Source: Brevibacterium sp. (GTDB taxonomy: Bacteria; Actinomycetota; Actinomycetes; Actinomycetales; Brevibacteriaceae). Taken from it: DNA of 51,747 bases. The position numbers were made by a program, and so were the translations under genes. Of this stretch, positions 28,070 to 35,479 are shown piece after piece. The notes under the pieces were generated by a model, which was given only the letters and a program-made list of their open reading frames with translations, was not told the origin of the DNA and made no database searches. Location: assembly GCF_031179145.1 (NCBI RefSeq), contig NZ_JAPSIB010000021.1, positions 19,523-71,269 on the forward strand. The letters run 5' to 3'. The number at the start of each line of letters is the position of its first letter. Positions within the stretch are counted from its first letter, which is position 1.

Positions 28070-28160
28070 ACCCAGCCGTGAGGTTTGAGGCTAAGGGTGG
28101 AAGTTGCGGAGCTGAGGGGAGAAATTGCAGCCAGGGGAGGGAATTGCGGCTGGGGGTGGA
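28060..28160 (+). repeat. degenerate array of GAAnTTGCGG units
   Basis: GAAGTTGCGG (28060), GAAGTTGCGG (28100), GAAATTGCAG (28121) and GAATTGCGGC (28141) recur at 40, 21 and 20 bases, each followed by a G-rich stretch such as CTGGGGG. A further ATTGCGGCTG lies at 27409-27418 on the other side of the DUF559 remnant. Confidence 0.65.
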
Positions 28161-28163
28161 CAT

Positions 28164-28412
28164 GGCGAGTGCTTACCTCCTGGGGCGGGGCTGGACTTGT
28201 GTCGTTGGCCGCTGATGGGCCCCTTCCTCGCCGCCCGGTTCCAGCCCTGCCGCCTGGTCCCGCTCGTCCGTCTCGCGGTTCTGGACGCGTTGTATCGGAT
28301 GGTGGATGTGAACACGCCATGGCGCGGAAATCCTCGCGCCTGAGCTGCGGACACGGCACACTTGGAAGTGCTGCGACCGCCTTCCCAATCCCCGGTGGCA
28401 GCGGAAAGAGAC
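28164..28412. other. intergenic region upstream of ftsB
   Basis: About 250 bases between the DUF559 remnant and the FtsB/DivIC gene. It is G+C-rich, with short open frames on both strands that match nothing I recognise and no confident promoter. I see no RNA gene. Confidence 0.5.
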
Positions 28413-28898
28413 ATGGTTCCGAGCAAGCCCAAGAAAAGCGCCCCCCGATCGGCCCCGGGCAGAGCCGCACCTCGGCGTCGCCCGGCTCCGGTGGTGGAAG
28501 CTCATGCGCACAACGACCGCCACCGGCTGTCCTGGCGCGCGGGAATCTTCCTCGTCGTCATCGCTCTCGTCCTCGTCATGTTCCTGCCCTCGATCAACTC
28601 CGCACTCAAGCAGGCGCAGCAGATCGCTGCGCTCAACAACGAGATCTCGACGACCAGGGCCGAGGTCGAGGCGCTGCAGGAGAAGAACGACAAGCTCAAC
28701 GACCCGACCTACATCGCACGCCGGGCCCGGGAGGAGCAGTACTACGTCCAGAAGGGCGAGAACGCCGTGATCGTCATCAATCGCGACGCTCTGCCCGGCG
28801 CCGAATCCGACGCCCAGCGCCCATCGGGCAAACAGGCCTGGTACCTTGAGTTGCTGGAGTCGATCCACATGGTCGGCAATACCGTGGAGAAGGGCTGA
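28413..28898 (+). CDS. septum formation initiator, FtsB/DivIC family
   Basis: A 161-residue bitopic membrane protein of the cell-division machinery. A basic, Pro-rich cytosolic tail (residues 1-42) is followed by one transmembrane helix (about 44-60, FLVVIALVLVMFL) and a periplasmic-side coiled coil (about 62-95, ALKQAQQIAALNNEISTTRA). Then comes the family motif DPTYIARRAREEQYYVQKGE. It should pair with FtsL/FtsQ in the divisome. The ATG at 28413 has GGAAAGAG upstream. Its stop overlaps the DUF501 start by one base (TGATG), and the order eno-ftsB-DUF501-ppx is conserved in actinobacteria. Confidence 0.92.
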   Translation: MVPSKPKKSAPRSAPGRAAPRRRPAPVVEAHAHNDRHRLSWRAGIFLVVIALVLVMFLPSINSALKQAQQIAALNNEISTTRAEVEALQEKNDKLNDPTYIARRAREEQYYVQKGENAVIVINRDALPGAESDAQRPSGKQAWYLELLESIHMVGNTVEKG

Positions 28899-29509
28899 TG
28901 ATCACAGAGTGCACCGAGGCGGACTTCGCCACCCTCAAAGAGCAGCTCGGTCGCATCCCGCGCGGAGTCGTGGGAATCGCCGCGCGCAGCACCTCGGGGG
29001 AGCCTCTCGTGGTCGCCACCGCGCCGCGACTCGAGGACAACACTCCTTTCCCCACCACGTTCTACCTCACCCATCCGGCGTTCGTAGCCGAATGCTCCCG
29101 GCTCGAGGCCGCGGGGATCATGGCCGAATGGACCTCCGAGCTCTCCACCGATGAAGAGCTCGCTGCCGCCTACCGGCGCGCCCACGAGGAGTACCTGGCC
29201 ACACGCTCGGCGATCGGGCAGAAGGTCGGAATCGCCGAGGTGGAGGAGATCAGCGACTTCTCCGCCGGTGGAATGCCGACCCGGGTCAAATGCCTCCACG
29301 CGCTCGTCGGGCATGCTCTGGCCGCCGGGCCCGGTGTCAACCCGATCGGGGACCGTGCGATGGGGCTGATGACCGACGTGCCGACCCCAGCCGTCACCTC
29401 TGCCGAGAGCGATCCGGGCGCCGACGCCGGCAGCTCGGTCGAGACGGACACTCCAGCCGAGGATCTTCGTGACCGGACCAGCGCCTCGGCGAGCGATCCG
29501 ACCGAGTAG
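28898..29509 (+). CDS. DUF501 family protein
   Basis: A 203-residue protein with DUF501 hallmarks: RIPRGVVGIAARSTSGEPLVV near the start, FPTTFYLTHPAFVAECSRLEA, GGMPTRVKCLHALVGHALAAGPGVNPIGD, then an acidic tail rich in Asp, Glu and Thr (about 165-203). The conserved Lys-Cys-Leu-His and Gly-His motifs suggest a catalytic or metal site, but no function is established. It is translationally coupled to ftsB and sits 54 bases before ppx. Confidence 0.88.
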   Translation: MITECTEADFATLKEQLGRIPRGVVGIAARSTSGEPLVVATAPRLEDNTPFPTTFYLTHPAFVAECSRLEAAGIMAEWTSELSTDEELAAAYRRAHEEYLATRSAIGQKVGIAEVEEISDFSAGGMPTRVKCLHALVGHALAAGPGVNPIGDRAMGLMTDVPTPAVTSAESDPGADAGSSVETDTPAEDLRDRTSASASDPTE

Positions 29510-29563
29510 TCTGGAACGACGCCCCTCGACGACCCAGGACCGACCCAGAAACAGGACCACTCC

Positions 29564-30511
29564 ATGCGTGTAGCTGCATTCGACTGCGGGACCAATTCCC
29601 TGCGCCTGCTCATCGCCGACGTCGACGACGACGGCACCATGAGCGAGCTGCGCCGCGAGACCCGCATCGTGCGCCTCGGACAAGGGGTCGACGCGACAGG
29701 GGAGTTCGCTCCCGAAGCGCTGGAGCGCACGTTCGCCGTCGCCCAGGAATTCGCCGAGGTGGCTGCCGAGTACCAGCCCGAGAAGCTGCGGTTCGTCGCC
29801 ACCTCCGCCAGTCGCGATGTGCGGAACCGGGACGAGTTCTTCGCCGGGATCTTCAGGATCCTCGGGGTCGTGCCCGACGTCATCACAGGTGACGAGGAGG
29901 CCCAGCTGTCGTTCCTCGGGGCCACCGTCGGACGCAGTTCTGACGTCGGCCCCTTCATGGTCATGGACCTGGGCGGCGGATCGACCGAACTCGTCCTCGG
30001 CACCAGCGGTGTTGAGGCGGCCGTGAGCATGGACATCGGCTCCGTCCGTCTGACCGAGAGGCACATGGCCGTCGAGCGCCCGGACACCGACCAGATCGCG
30101 GCCGCGGTCGCCGATATCGAATCGCACCTCGATGAGGCCGCGGAGATCCTCGACTTCTCCGCCCCACGCACCTTCATCGGTGTGGCCGGGACGGTGACGA
30201 CCCTGACCGCCGGCATCCTCGACCTCGACAGTTATCAGCGGGAGCGGATCCACGGGGCCCACCTGAGCGTCGGCGACATCGAACGGCAAGCGGACGAGCT
30301 GCTCAGCATGGACCGCGAGTCGCGAGCCGCACTGCCCTACATGCACCCGGGGCGAGTCGACGTCATCGCCGCCGGGGGGCTCCTCTTCTCCCGGATCGTG
30401 CGCCGCATCGACGCCGCGGTCGTTGCCGCAGGCGCCGAGCTCGACATCACCGTGTCCGAGGCCGACATCCTCGACGGCATCGCCCTCGACCTCACACGAC
30501 CGCCGCAGTGA
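29564..30511 (+). CDS. exopolyphosphatase, Ppx/GppA family
   Basis: A 315-residue short-form Ppx/GppA phosphatase (ASKHA fold) that degrades polyphosphate or pppGpp. Motifs: MRVAAFDCGTNSLRLLIADV (phosphate 1), VATSASRDVRNRDEFF, GDEEAQLSFLGAT with the catalytic Glu, and MDLGGGSTELVLG (phosphate 2). The C-terminal HD domain of long enzymes is absent, as in mycobacterial Ppx1/Ppx2. It follows DUF501, as is usual in actinobacteria. A second polyphosphate enzyme (ppk2) lies 7 kb downstream. Confidence 0.92.
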   Translation: MRVAAFDCGTNSLRLLIADVDDDGTMSELRRETRIVRLGQGVDATGEFAPEALERTFAVAQEFAEVAAEYQPEKLRFVATSASRDVRNRDEFFAGIFRILGVVPDVITGDEEAQLSFLGATVGRSSDVGPFMVMDLGGGSTELVLGTSGVEAAVSMDIGSVRLTERHMAVERPDTDQIAAAVADIESHLDEAAEILDFSAPRTFIGVAGTVTTLTAGILDLDSYQRERIHGAHLSVGDIERQADELLSMDRESRAALPYMHPGRVDVIAAGGLLFSRIVRRIDAAVVAAGAELDITVSEADILDGIALDLTRPPQ

Positions 30512-30521
30512 ACCGGATCCG

Positions 30522-31829
30522 ATGATGGACTCCCTCCAGGCCCAGACTTCGACTCCGCCCATCGCGGGCCCGGCCGTGCGCCGACCGTCCGCGCTGACGC
30601 GGATCGCCGTCGTCGGAACACTCGTGCTGGGACTGGTGATGAGCCCGGTCTCGGCAGCTCAAGCCGCCCCAAAAGCCGGACCGGGACAGTGGTACATCAA
30701 GGATTACGGCATCGACAAGATGTGGAAGAAGTCCACCGGCAAGGGCGTCAAGGTCGCCGTCATCGACTCCGGCGTCAACGCCGACCATGAGAATCTCAAA
30801 GGAGTGGTCGGTGAGGCGAAGGACTTCAGCGGGCTGGGCAAGGACGGCACGACCCCGATCGGCGGCAAGGACACCATCCACCACGGAACGGCGGTCGCCG
30901 GCGTCATCGCCGGCCAGGGCGGAGGCCCCGGGCCGACGGGCGTGGCGCCCGATGCGGAGATCCTCTCCGCCTCCATGTGGTTGGGACCCGATCGGCCGAA
31001 AGGGTCAGGATCGACCCGGGACCAAGCCGCTGATGCGCTGAAGTGGGCCGTCGATTCTGGTGCGAAGGTCGTCAACATGTCTCTCGGCTGGGATGACCCC
31101 GCGTGGCCGCAGAGCTGGGACGAAGCCTTCGCCTACGCCTATGAGAAGGACGTCATGGTCATCGCCTGCGTCGGCAACGCCTCCCAAGGCGCGACTCAGG
31201 CCTGGTCCCCGTCCACCGTTCCCGGGGTCATCGGGGTCGGCGGGCTCGGCAAGGACGGCAAGGTCCTTCCCGCCTCCACCGCACCCGGAACCGCCGTCGA
31301 CCTGATGGGACCGGCCGTCGACATCCCGATTCCCTACTACTCCGGGGGCTACGCCGAGGGCCAGGGCTGCTCCTTCGCCTCACCCGTCGTCTCCGGGGTG
31401 GCCGCGCTGATGCGCGCGGAGAACCCGGGCCTCAGCGCCGACGAGGTGACCGCGAAGCTGCTGGGGACGGCCACACCCGTCGCCGGACACAAAGGCCAGA
31501 CCTCGAACGGCAAGCCCGATCCGATCGTCGGCCATGGTCGGATCGACCCGGTGGCGGCGATGGACGCAGACGTCCCGAAGTCCGTGCCCAGCGCCGCCGA
31601 CGCCCTGACCGACTGGGTGACAATGCACCGGCGCGCTGACGCCGACGCCTCGGAGTCCGAGACCGCGGCCCCCGACGAGACGAACAGCCCACAGGCGGTG
31701 GCGCCCACCGACGTCGTCTCCTCCCAATCGACGCCGACGACAGGCTACGCGGTCCTCGCCGTGGGCGGTGCCGCAGCAGTCATTCTGCTGGTGCTCTCCG
31801 GCCTCGCATTCCTCCACCGGCGACGGTGA
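30522..31829 (+). CDS. membrane-anchored S8 subtilase, mycosin-like
   Basis: A 435-residue secreted protease. A signal peptide (about residues 1-49, ending VSAAQAA) leads to a subtilisin domain with Asp82 (VAVIDSGVN), His121 (HHGTAVAG), an oxyanion Asn in CVGNASQ, and Ser284 (GCSFASPVVSG). A Ser/Thr/Glu-rich stalk follows, then one C-terminal membrane helix (about 405-430) ending in FLHRRR. This is the mycosin layout of type VII systems, but no ESX gene is in the window, so it is probably a lone cell-surface protease. ATGs at 30522 and 30525 are both possible. It begins 10 bases after ppx. Confidence 0.9.
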   Translation: MMDSLQAQTSTPPIAGPAVRRPSALTRIAVVGTLVLGLVMSPVSAAQAAPKAGPGQWYIKDYGIDKMWKKSTGKGVKVAVIDSGVNADHENLKGVVGEAKDFSGLGKDGTTPIGGKDTIHHGTAVAGVIAGQGGGPGPTGVAPDAEILSASMWLGPDRPKGSGSTRDQAADALKWAVDSGAKVVNMSLGWDDPAWPQSWDEAFAYAYEKDVMVIACVGNASQGATQAWSPSTVPGVIGVGGLGKDGKVLPASTAPGTAVDLMGPAVDIPIPYYSGGYAEGQGCSFASPVVSGVAALMRAENPGLSADEVTAKLLGTATPVAGHKGQTSNGKPDPIVGHGRIDPVAAMDADVPKSVPSAADALTDWVTMHRRADADASESETAAPDETNSPQAVAPTDVVSSQSTPTTGYAVLAVGGAAAVILLVLSGLAFLHRRR

Positions 31830-31875
31830 GAAACAGGCCCTATTGCGCTTCTGATCTGGGCTTCGACCTCGAATT

Positions 31876-31891
31876 CGTGAAAGTTTTCACA
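31876..31891 (+). promoter_or_regulatory. probable Rex operator in the ndh promoter
   Basis: The perfect palindrome GTGAAA-GT-TTTCAC spans 31877-31890. Extended to CGTGAAAGTTTTCACA it matches the actinobacterial Rex consensus TGTGAACGCGTTCACA at 12 of 16 positions, including both GTGAA and TTCAC half-sites. It covers the -35 and spacer of the ndh promoter, the position expected for an NADH/NAD+-responsive repressor of respiratory genes. Confidence 0.7.
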
Positions 31892-31897
31892 AGGCTC

Positions 31898-31903
31898 TAG
31901 GAT
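31898..31903 (+). promoter_or_regulatory. -10 box of leaderless ndh promoter
   Basis: TAGGAT followed by GGGTTC and the ATG at 31910. The six-base spacing indicates a leaderless mRNA. The Rex-like palindrome ends seven bases upstream. Confidence 0.65.
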
Positions 31904-31909
31904 GGGTTC

Positions 31910-33289
31910 ATGGCACTCATCAGAAATTCAAAACTGCGTCCTCGAATCCTCATCGTTGGTGGTGGCTACCTCGGTCTGGTCACCGCACAGAACCTGTTGA
32001 AGAACCTCGGTCGCGGTGAAGCAACCGTGACGGTCATCGACCCCAACCCGTACATGACCTACCAGCCCTTCCTCCCCGAGGTGGCTGCCGGATCGATCGA
32101 GCCCCGCCACGCCGTCGTGCCGCTGCGCCGCAATCTGCCCGGCGCAGAGGTCATCACCGCCAAGGTCACCTCGATCAACCATGCCGACAAGTACGTTGTC
32201 GTCGAACCCGAGAACGACGAAGCATTCGAACTCGACTACGACCACATCATCCTCGCCTCCGGTTCCGTCGCCCGCGTCCTGCCGATCCCCGGTGTCAAGG
32301 AGAACGCGATCGGCCTCAAGCGCATCGAGGAAGCCGTCGCCCTCCGCGATCACCTGCTCACCCGCGTCGCGGATGCGTCCTTGATGGAAGACGACGAGGA
32401 GCGCCGCAAGGCTCTGACCTTCGTGTTCGTCGGCGGCGGGTTCGCCGGCATCGAAGCGCTGACCGAACTCGAAGACGTCGTCCGGTCCGCGGTGGCCCAG
32501 TACGAGACGCTCACCGACGCCGACGTGCGCTTCGTCCTCGTCGAGGCGATGGACCGCGTCATGCCCGAGGTCGGGGAAGCCCAGGCTCGCTGGGTCGTCG
32601 AGCACATGCGTGAGCGCGGCATCGACGTCTACCTCGAGACCTTCCTCGAGGACTGCACCGACAAGCACATCAAGCTCTCCAACGGCGAGGAATTCGACGC
32701 CGACACCATCGTGTGGTCGGCCGGGGTCAAGGCCAACCCGATCCTCATCGACTCCGACCTGCCGATCGACGAGCGCGGACGTGTCACCGTGCGGGCCGAC
32801 CTCCGCGTCGAAGGCGAAGACGGAGTCGTCGACGGAGCCTGGGCAGCCGGTGACAATGCTGCCGTTCCCGACCTCTCCGGAGGCGGAGTAGGCGGTTACT
32901 GCGTGCCCAACGCTCAGCACGCCGTGCGTCAGGCTCCCGTTCTGGCCGCCAACGTCCTCGCCGCCCTGCGCGGAGAGACCGAGTTCAAGCAGTACTTCCA
33001 CAAGACCATCGGTTCGGTGGCCGGGCTGGGTCTGTACAAGGGCGTCTCGCAGATGGGCGACTTCGAAGTCCGCGGAGTCCTCGCCTGGCTCATGCACCGT
33101 GCCTACCACGGCTACGCGATCCCCAGCCTCGACCGCAAGGTCAAGGTGTTCGGCAACTGGATCCTCAACGCCGTGCTCGGCCGCGACACCATGCCGCTCG
33201 TCGACCTCGACGTTCCGCGCAAGAACTTCGTCGAGGCCGCCACGTCGAAGCCTGCTCCGCAGAAGAAGAAGGAACCGGCCAACGCCTGA
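31910..33289 (+). CDS. ndh: type II NADH dehydrogenase
   Basis: A 459-residue single-subunit, non-proton-pumping NADH:quinone oxidoreductase on the inner membrane face. It has an FAD-binding motif RILIVGGGYLGLVTAQNLL (12-30), a second NADH-binding motif FVFVGGGFAGIEALTELED (about 170-188), the FAD-contact GAWAAGDNAAVPD, and the quinone-side YCVPNAQHAVRQA. The C-terminal amphipathic region (FEVRGVLAWLMHRAYHGYAIP) is the expected membrane anchor. It is monocistronic, with a Rex-type operator and leaderless promoter upstream and a perfect 18-bp hairpin downstream. Length and motifs are complete. Confidence 0.95.
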   Translation: MALIRNSKLRPRILIVGGGYLGLVTAQNLLKNLGRGEATVTVIDPNPYMTYQPFLPEVAAGSIEPRHAVVPLRRNLPGAEVITAKVTSINHADKYVVVEPENDEAFELDYDHIILASGSVARVLPIPGVKENAIGLKRIEEAVALRDHLLTRVADASLMEDDEERRKALTFVFVGGGFAGIEALTELEDVVRSAVAQYETLTDADVRFVLVEAMDRVMPEVGEAQARWVVEHMRERGIDVYLETFLEDCTDKHIKLSNGEEFDADTIVWSAGVKANPILIDSDLPIDERGRVTVRADLRVEGEDGVVDGAWAAGDNAAVPDLSGGGVGGYCVPNAQHAVRQAPVLAANVLAALRGETEFKQYFHKTIGSVAGLGLYKGVSQMGDFEVRGVLAWLMHRAYHGYAIPSLDRKVKVFGNWILNAVLGRDTMPLVDLDVPRKNFVEAATSKPAPQKKKEPANA

Positions 33290-33330
33290 TTCCTCCGGAC
33301 CGGCCCCCGCGGGCAACTGATGACTGACAG

Positions 33331-33370
33331 CGCCGAGGCGGTGCCACCACACGGTGGCACCGCCTCGGCG
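33331..33370 (+). terminator. 18-bp perfect hairpin after ndh
   Basis: CGCCGAGGCGGTGCCACC (33331-33348) pairs perfectly with 33353-33370 around loop ACAC. It shares the CGCCGAGGCGG outer stem with the eno terminator. Confidence 0.85.
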
Positions 33371-33473
33371 TCATCTGTGCTCGGGGTGATGGGGGCGCTG
33401 CGCTCTTGCCCGTGTGTGGTCCCGGTGTCCAAGTCGTAACAGTTTCCCCGGTCCACGCACGGCGGACTGGGGC

Positions 33474-33479
33474 TAGCCT
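33474..33479 (+). promoter_or_regulatory. -10 box of leaderless promoter for lipoprotein gene
   Basis: TAGCCT followed by GAATGG and the ATG at 33486, again with six-base spacing. An out-of-frame ATG at 33482 is ignored. Confidence 0.55.
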
Positions 33480-33485
33480 GAATGG

Positions 33486-34352
33486 ATGAGGTCCAAGGCA
33501 GCGATGGCTCTGGCGGGACTGTGTCTCGTGCTCAGCGCATGCAGCTCTCCGCCGCCCGCAGCTCCGGGACCGGCAACCTCGGGGGCCCCTGAGCCGACGA
33601 GCACCGGTTGGAGCTCCTCGGGCGTGCCCCGGGAGGCTGCCGAGGCGCAGCCGCTGCCGGTCGGCCACTGCGGGCAGGCGCCGGGAGAGTTCAAGGCCAA
33701 TGTCTATCAGGGAACGCCCGACACCGATTGTCGAGAAGCTCGGGCGGCACTCGTCGGTCTGGCCAAGGGGGACGGCGACGATTCCGGGCACGTCGACGGA
33801 CACGGCACGGACATCGAGGGGTGGTCGTGTGTGTTCCCGATGGACGCCGAGGTCAAGGCCTACGCCCTGACCTTGGTGTGCGAGAAGGGTCGACAGAGGT
33901 TCTTCGTCCGGCCGGCGACAGTCGCGGTGCCGGCCGGATATCACGTCGAACCCTGGAACTACCATGCCGAGGGTGCAGGATCGGGCAGCGAGCTCTACTT
34001 CACGACGGAGACCAGGAAGCACCACTGCAGCTATATCGAGGACCGCATCGGCTGCGACAACCACGCCTTCCCCGACGACCTGCCCACAGTCAGCCATATG
34101 GGAGCCCAGCAGCAGCCGACAGCGATCGAGCTCGAGTCACAGGGCCGCCCGCGATTCACCGCTTACGGCGACCCCGTCTACAGCCTGGCATCGGCGTCGG
34201 GGGAGTGGGGCGCCGACACGGAAGTCCTCGGCTACGGCCAGCTGCTGCTGGTCAGGGGAATCGCCTGCACGGTCGATCGGGAACGCGGCGTGGTGTGCAC
34301 GAACGGCGACCACGGGTTCGAGATCTCATCGAGCGACTACGCCCTGCATTGA
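33486..34352 (+). CDS. hypothetical secreted lipoprotein
   Basis: A 288-residue protein with a lipoprotein signal: MRSKAAMALAGLCLVLSAC with lipobox Leu-Ser-Ala-Cys19. A Pro/Ser/Thr-rich linker (about 20-50) leads to a Cys-containing extracellular domain. Conserved-looking pieces are GHCGQAPGEFKANVYQGTPD with TDC, EGWSCVFP, HHCSYIEDRIGCDNH, and a repeated CTVDRERGVVCTNGDHGFEIS that resembles lysozyme-inhibitor or phage-type Cys/Gly surface domains found in actinobacterial lipoproteins. Several paired Cys suggest disulfides. Function is unknown. The leaderless promoter supports the ATG at 33486. Confidence 0.75.
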   Translation: MRSKAAMALAGLCLVLSACSSPPPAAPGPATSGAPEPTSTGWSSSGVPREAAEAQPLPVGHCGQAPGEFKANVYQGTPDTDCREARAALVGLAKGDGDDSGHVDGHGTDIEGWSCVFPMDAEVKAYALTLVCEKGRQRFFVRPATVAVPAGYHVEPWNYHAEGAGSGSELYFTTETRKHHCSYIEDRIGCDNHAFPDDLPTVSHMGAQQQPTAIELESQGRPRFTAYGDPVYSLASASGEWGADTEVLGYGQLLLVRGIACTVDRERGVVCTNGDHGFEISSSDYALH

Positions 34353-34410
34353 CCACAGGCGCGGAGGCGGCGGCCGGGCGTTCCCCAGCCGCCGCCTCCG
34401 CGAGGAGAGA

Positions 34411-35016
34411 TCAGTTCGCGACGGTGAAGCGGGCGTCGACGTGTCGCGGATTCTCGATCTCGTCGACCATGGCGATCGCGAAGTCCTCAGCCGAGATCGT
34501 GTCGCCGACCGGCGAATCGAGGCCGAGGGTGAATGTGCCGGTGCGCTCGCCCGGGGCGATGACCGGGGCGGGGGAGATGAGCGTCCAAGGCGAGTAGTCG
34601 CCGGAGCGCAGGATCTCCAGGGCACGCGTGCCGGTCTCGGCTTCGGCCTTGTACATCTCAGGGAAGTCGGGTGAGTCTTTGAGCATGCCGCCGTTGACGA
34701 GGAGTGATCCTGCGCCGCCGACGACGAAGATCCGCTTGTCGCTGCTCGCGGCAGCGATGGTCGTGAGGGCGTCGAGCCATTCACCGTGGTCGCCACCGGT
34801 GCGGCTCGGACCGGTCGTCGAAACGATGATGTCGTGGTCGGTGACGACCGCAGCGGCGAAGGCGGCGTCGCCCATGTCTCCCTGAAGGGTGGCGACGGCA
34901 CCGGGAACCTCCGTGCCCGAACGGGTGATGGCGGTGACCTCAAGTCCCCGAGCAGCGGCTTCCTCTGCCACTCGTGAGCCGACCATCCCCGAAGCTCCGA
35001 AAAGTGCGATTCTCAT
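34411..35016 (-). CDS. NAD(P)-binding oxidoreductase, NmrA/YwnB-like
   Basis: A 201-residue atypical SDR with MRIALFGASGMVGSRVAEEAAARG (nucleotide fold GASGMVG). No classical YxxxK is obvious. The C-terminal half contains WTLISPAPVIAPGERTGTF and DTISAEDFAIAMVDEIE, typical of NAD(P)H-binding proteins regulated by HxlR proteins. It probably senses or reduces a quinone or electrophile; the substrate is not known. The ATG at 35016 follows AAAGGA. It is divergent from an HxlR-type regulator across 88 bases and is likely that regulator's target. Confidence 0.85.
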   Translation of the reverse strand: MRIALFGASGMVGSRVAEEAAARGLEVTAITRSGTEVPGAVATLQGDMGDAAFAAAVVTDHDIIVSTTGPSRTGGDHGEWLDALTTIAAASSDKRIFVVGGAGSLLVNGGMLKDSPDFPEMYKAEAETGTRALEILRSGDYSPWTLISPAPVIAPGERTGTFTLGLDSPVGDTISAEDFAIAMVDEIENPRHVDARFTVAN

Positions 35017-35054
35017 GGTGATTCCTTTCGTAGAGGTGCTGGTGATGCCACCAC

Positions 35055-35088
35055 GGTATCCTCGAGATATCGCGTACCTCAAAGATAC
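35055..35088. promoter_or_regulatory. operator-like inverted repeats in the HxlR divergent promoter
   Basis: GTATC (35056-35060) and GATAC (35084-35088) form an inverted pair, and GGTA (35055-35058) pairs with TACC (35075-35078). They overlap a leftward promoter with TTGAGG (35082-35077) and GATACC (35060-35055). This is a likely HxlR binding region. Confidence 0.45.
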
Positions 35089-35104
35089 TAATGAAAGGCG
35101 TTCC

Positions 35105-35479
35105 ATGAGAATCAGCTGGGAAGGCAACGCCTTCGACCCGGACTGTCCGACTCGGGTGATCCTCGACCGGATCGGAGACAAGTGGACGGTGCTGATCATC
35201 GACATCCTCGAGTCCGGCCCGCTGCGCTTCAACGAGATCCGCCAGTCGATCGGGGGCATCACACCCAAAGTGCTCACCTCGACTCTGCGTTCGCTCGCCG
35301 CTGACGGGCTCATCACTCGAGAGGCTCACGCCGAGGTGCCGCCGCGCGTCGAATACCGTCTGACCGACCTCGGTCGGTCTCTGCGCGAACCTGTCGCCAC
35401 GCTGCGCCGGTGGGCCGAACTCAATGCCTCGGCGATCACCGACAACCGGGAGCGCATCAGCGGTCTTGGTGGGAACTGA
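35105..35479 (+). CDS. HxlR-family transcriptional regulator
   Basis: A 124-residue winged-helix DNA-binding protein: CPTRVILDRIGDKWTVLIIDIL and LRFNEIRQSIGGITPKVLTSTLRSLAADGLITRE are the diagnostic HxlR core, followed by the wing VPPRVEYRLTDLGRSL. The single N-terminal Cys (DPDCP, Cys14) is the position used for redox or electrophile sensing in YodB/HypR-type members. The ATG at 35105 follows AAAGG. It is divergent from the NAD(P)-binding protein gene. Its 3' end overlaps the convergent gene ending at 35457 by 23 bases. Confidence 0.9.
   Translation: MRISWEGNAFDPDCPTRVILDRIGDKWTVLIIDILESGPLRFNEIRQSIGGITPKVLTSTLRSLAADGLITREAHAEVPPRVEYRLTDLGRSLREPVATLRRWAELNASAITDNRERISGLGGN

Larger units (their letters stand above)
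27444..28163 (-). pseudogene. 5'-disrupted DUF559/AbiEi-like gene
   Basis: The leftward frame has 239 codons, but only the part downstream of about 28014 looks like protein. VRIGGILVTTLERTLIDVARHY and a C-terminal Vsr/DUF559-like nuclease fold (VDFCHRSARLIVEVDGIGK, then RREQWLRDLGYLVIRISW) are typical of actinobacterial DUF559 proteins with an AbiEi-type N-terminus. The normal N-terminal winged-helix region is missing. In its place the frame runs through short GAAnTTGCGG repeats (28015-28148), giving low-complexity residues, and the ATG at 28163 has no Shine-Dalgarno. I read it as a truncated remnant. A shortened but expressed nuclease cannot be excluded. Confidence 0.6.

Noticed and set aside
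30522..31829. Part of a type VII secretion (ESX) locus
   Set aside because: Mycosin-like layout, but no EccB/C/D/E, EsxA/B or PE/PPE genes occur in the window.
31928..33352. 474-codon open frame antisense to ndh
   Set aside because: Shadow of ndh that runs through the ndh terminator; biased composition (Val, Asp, Gly).
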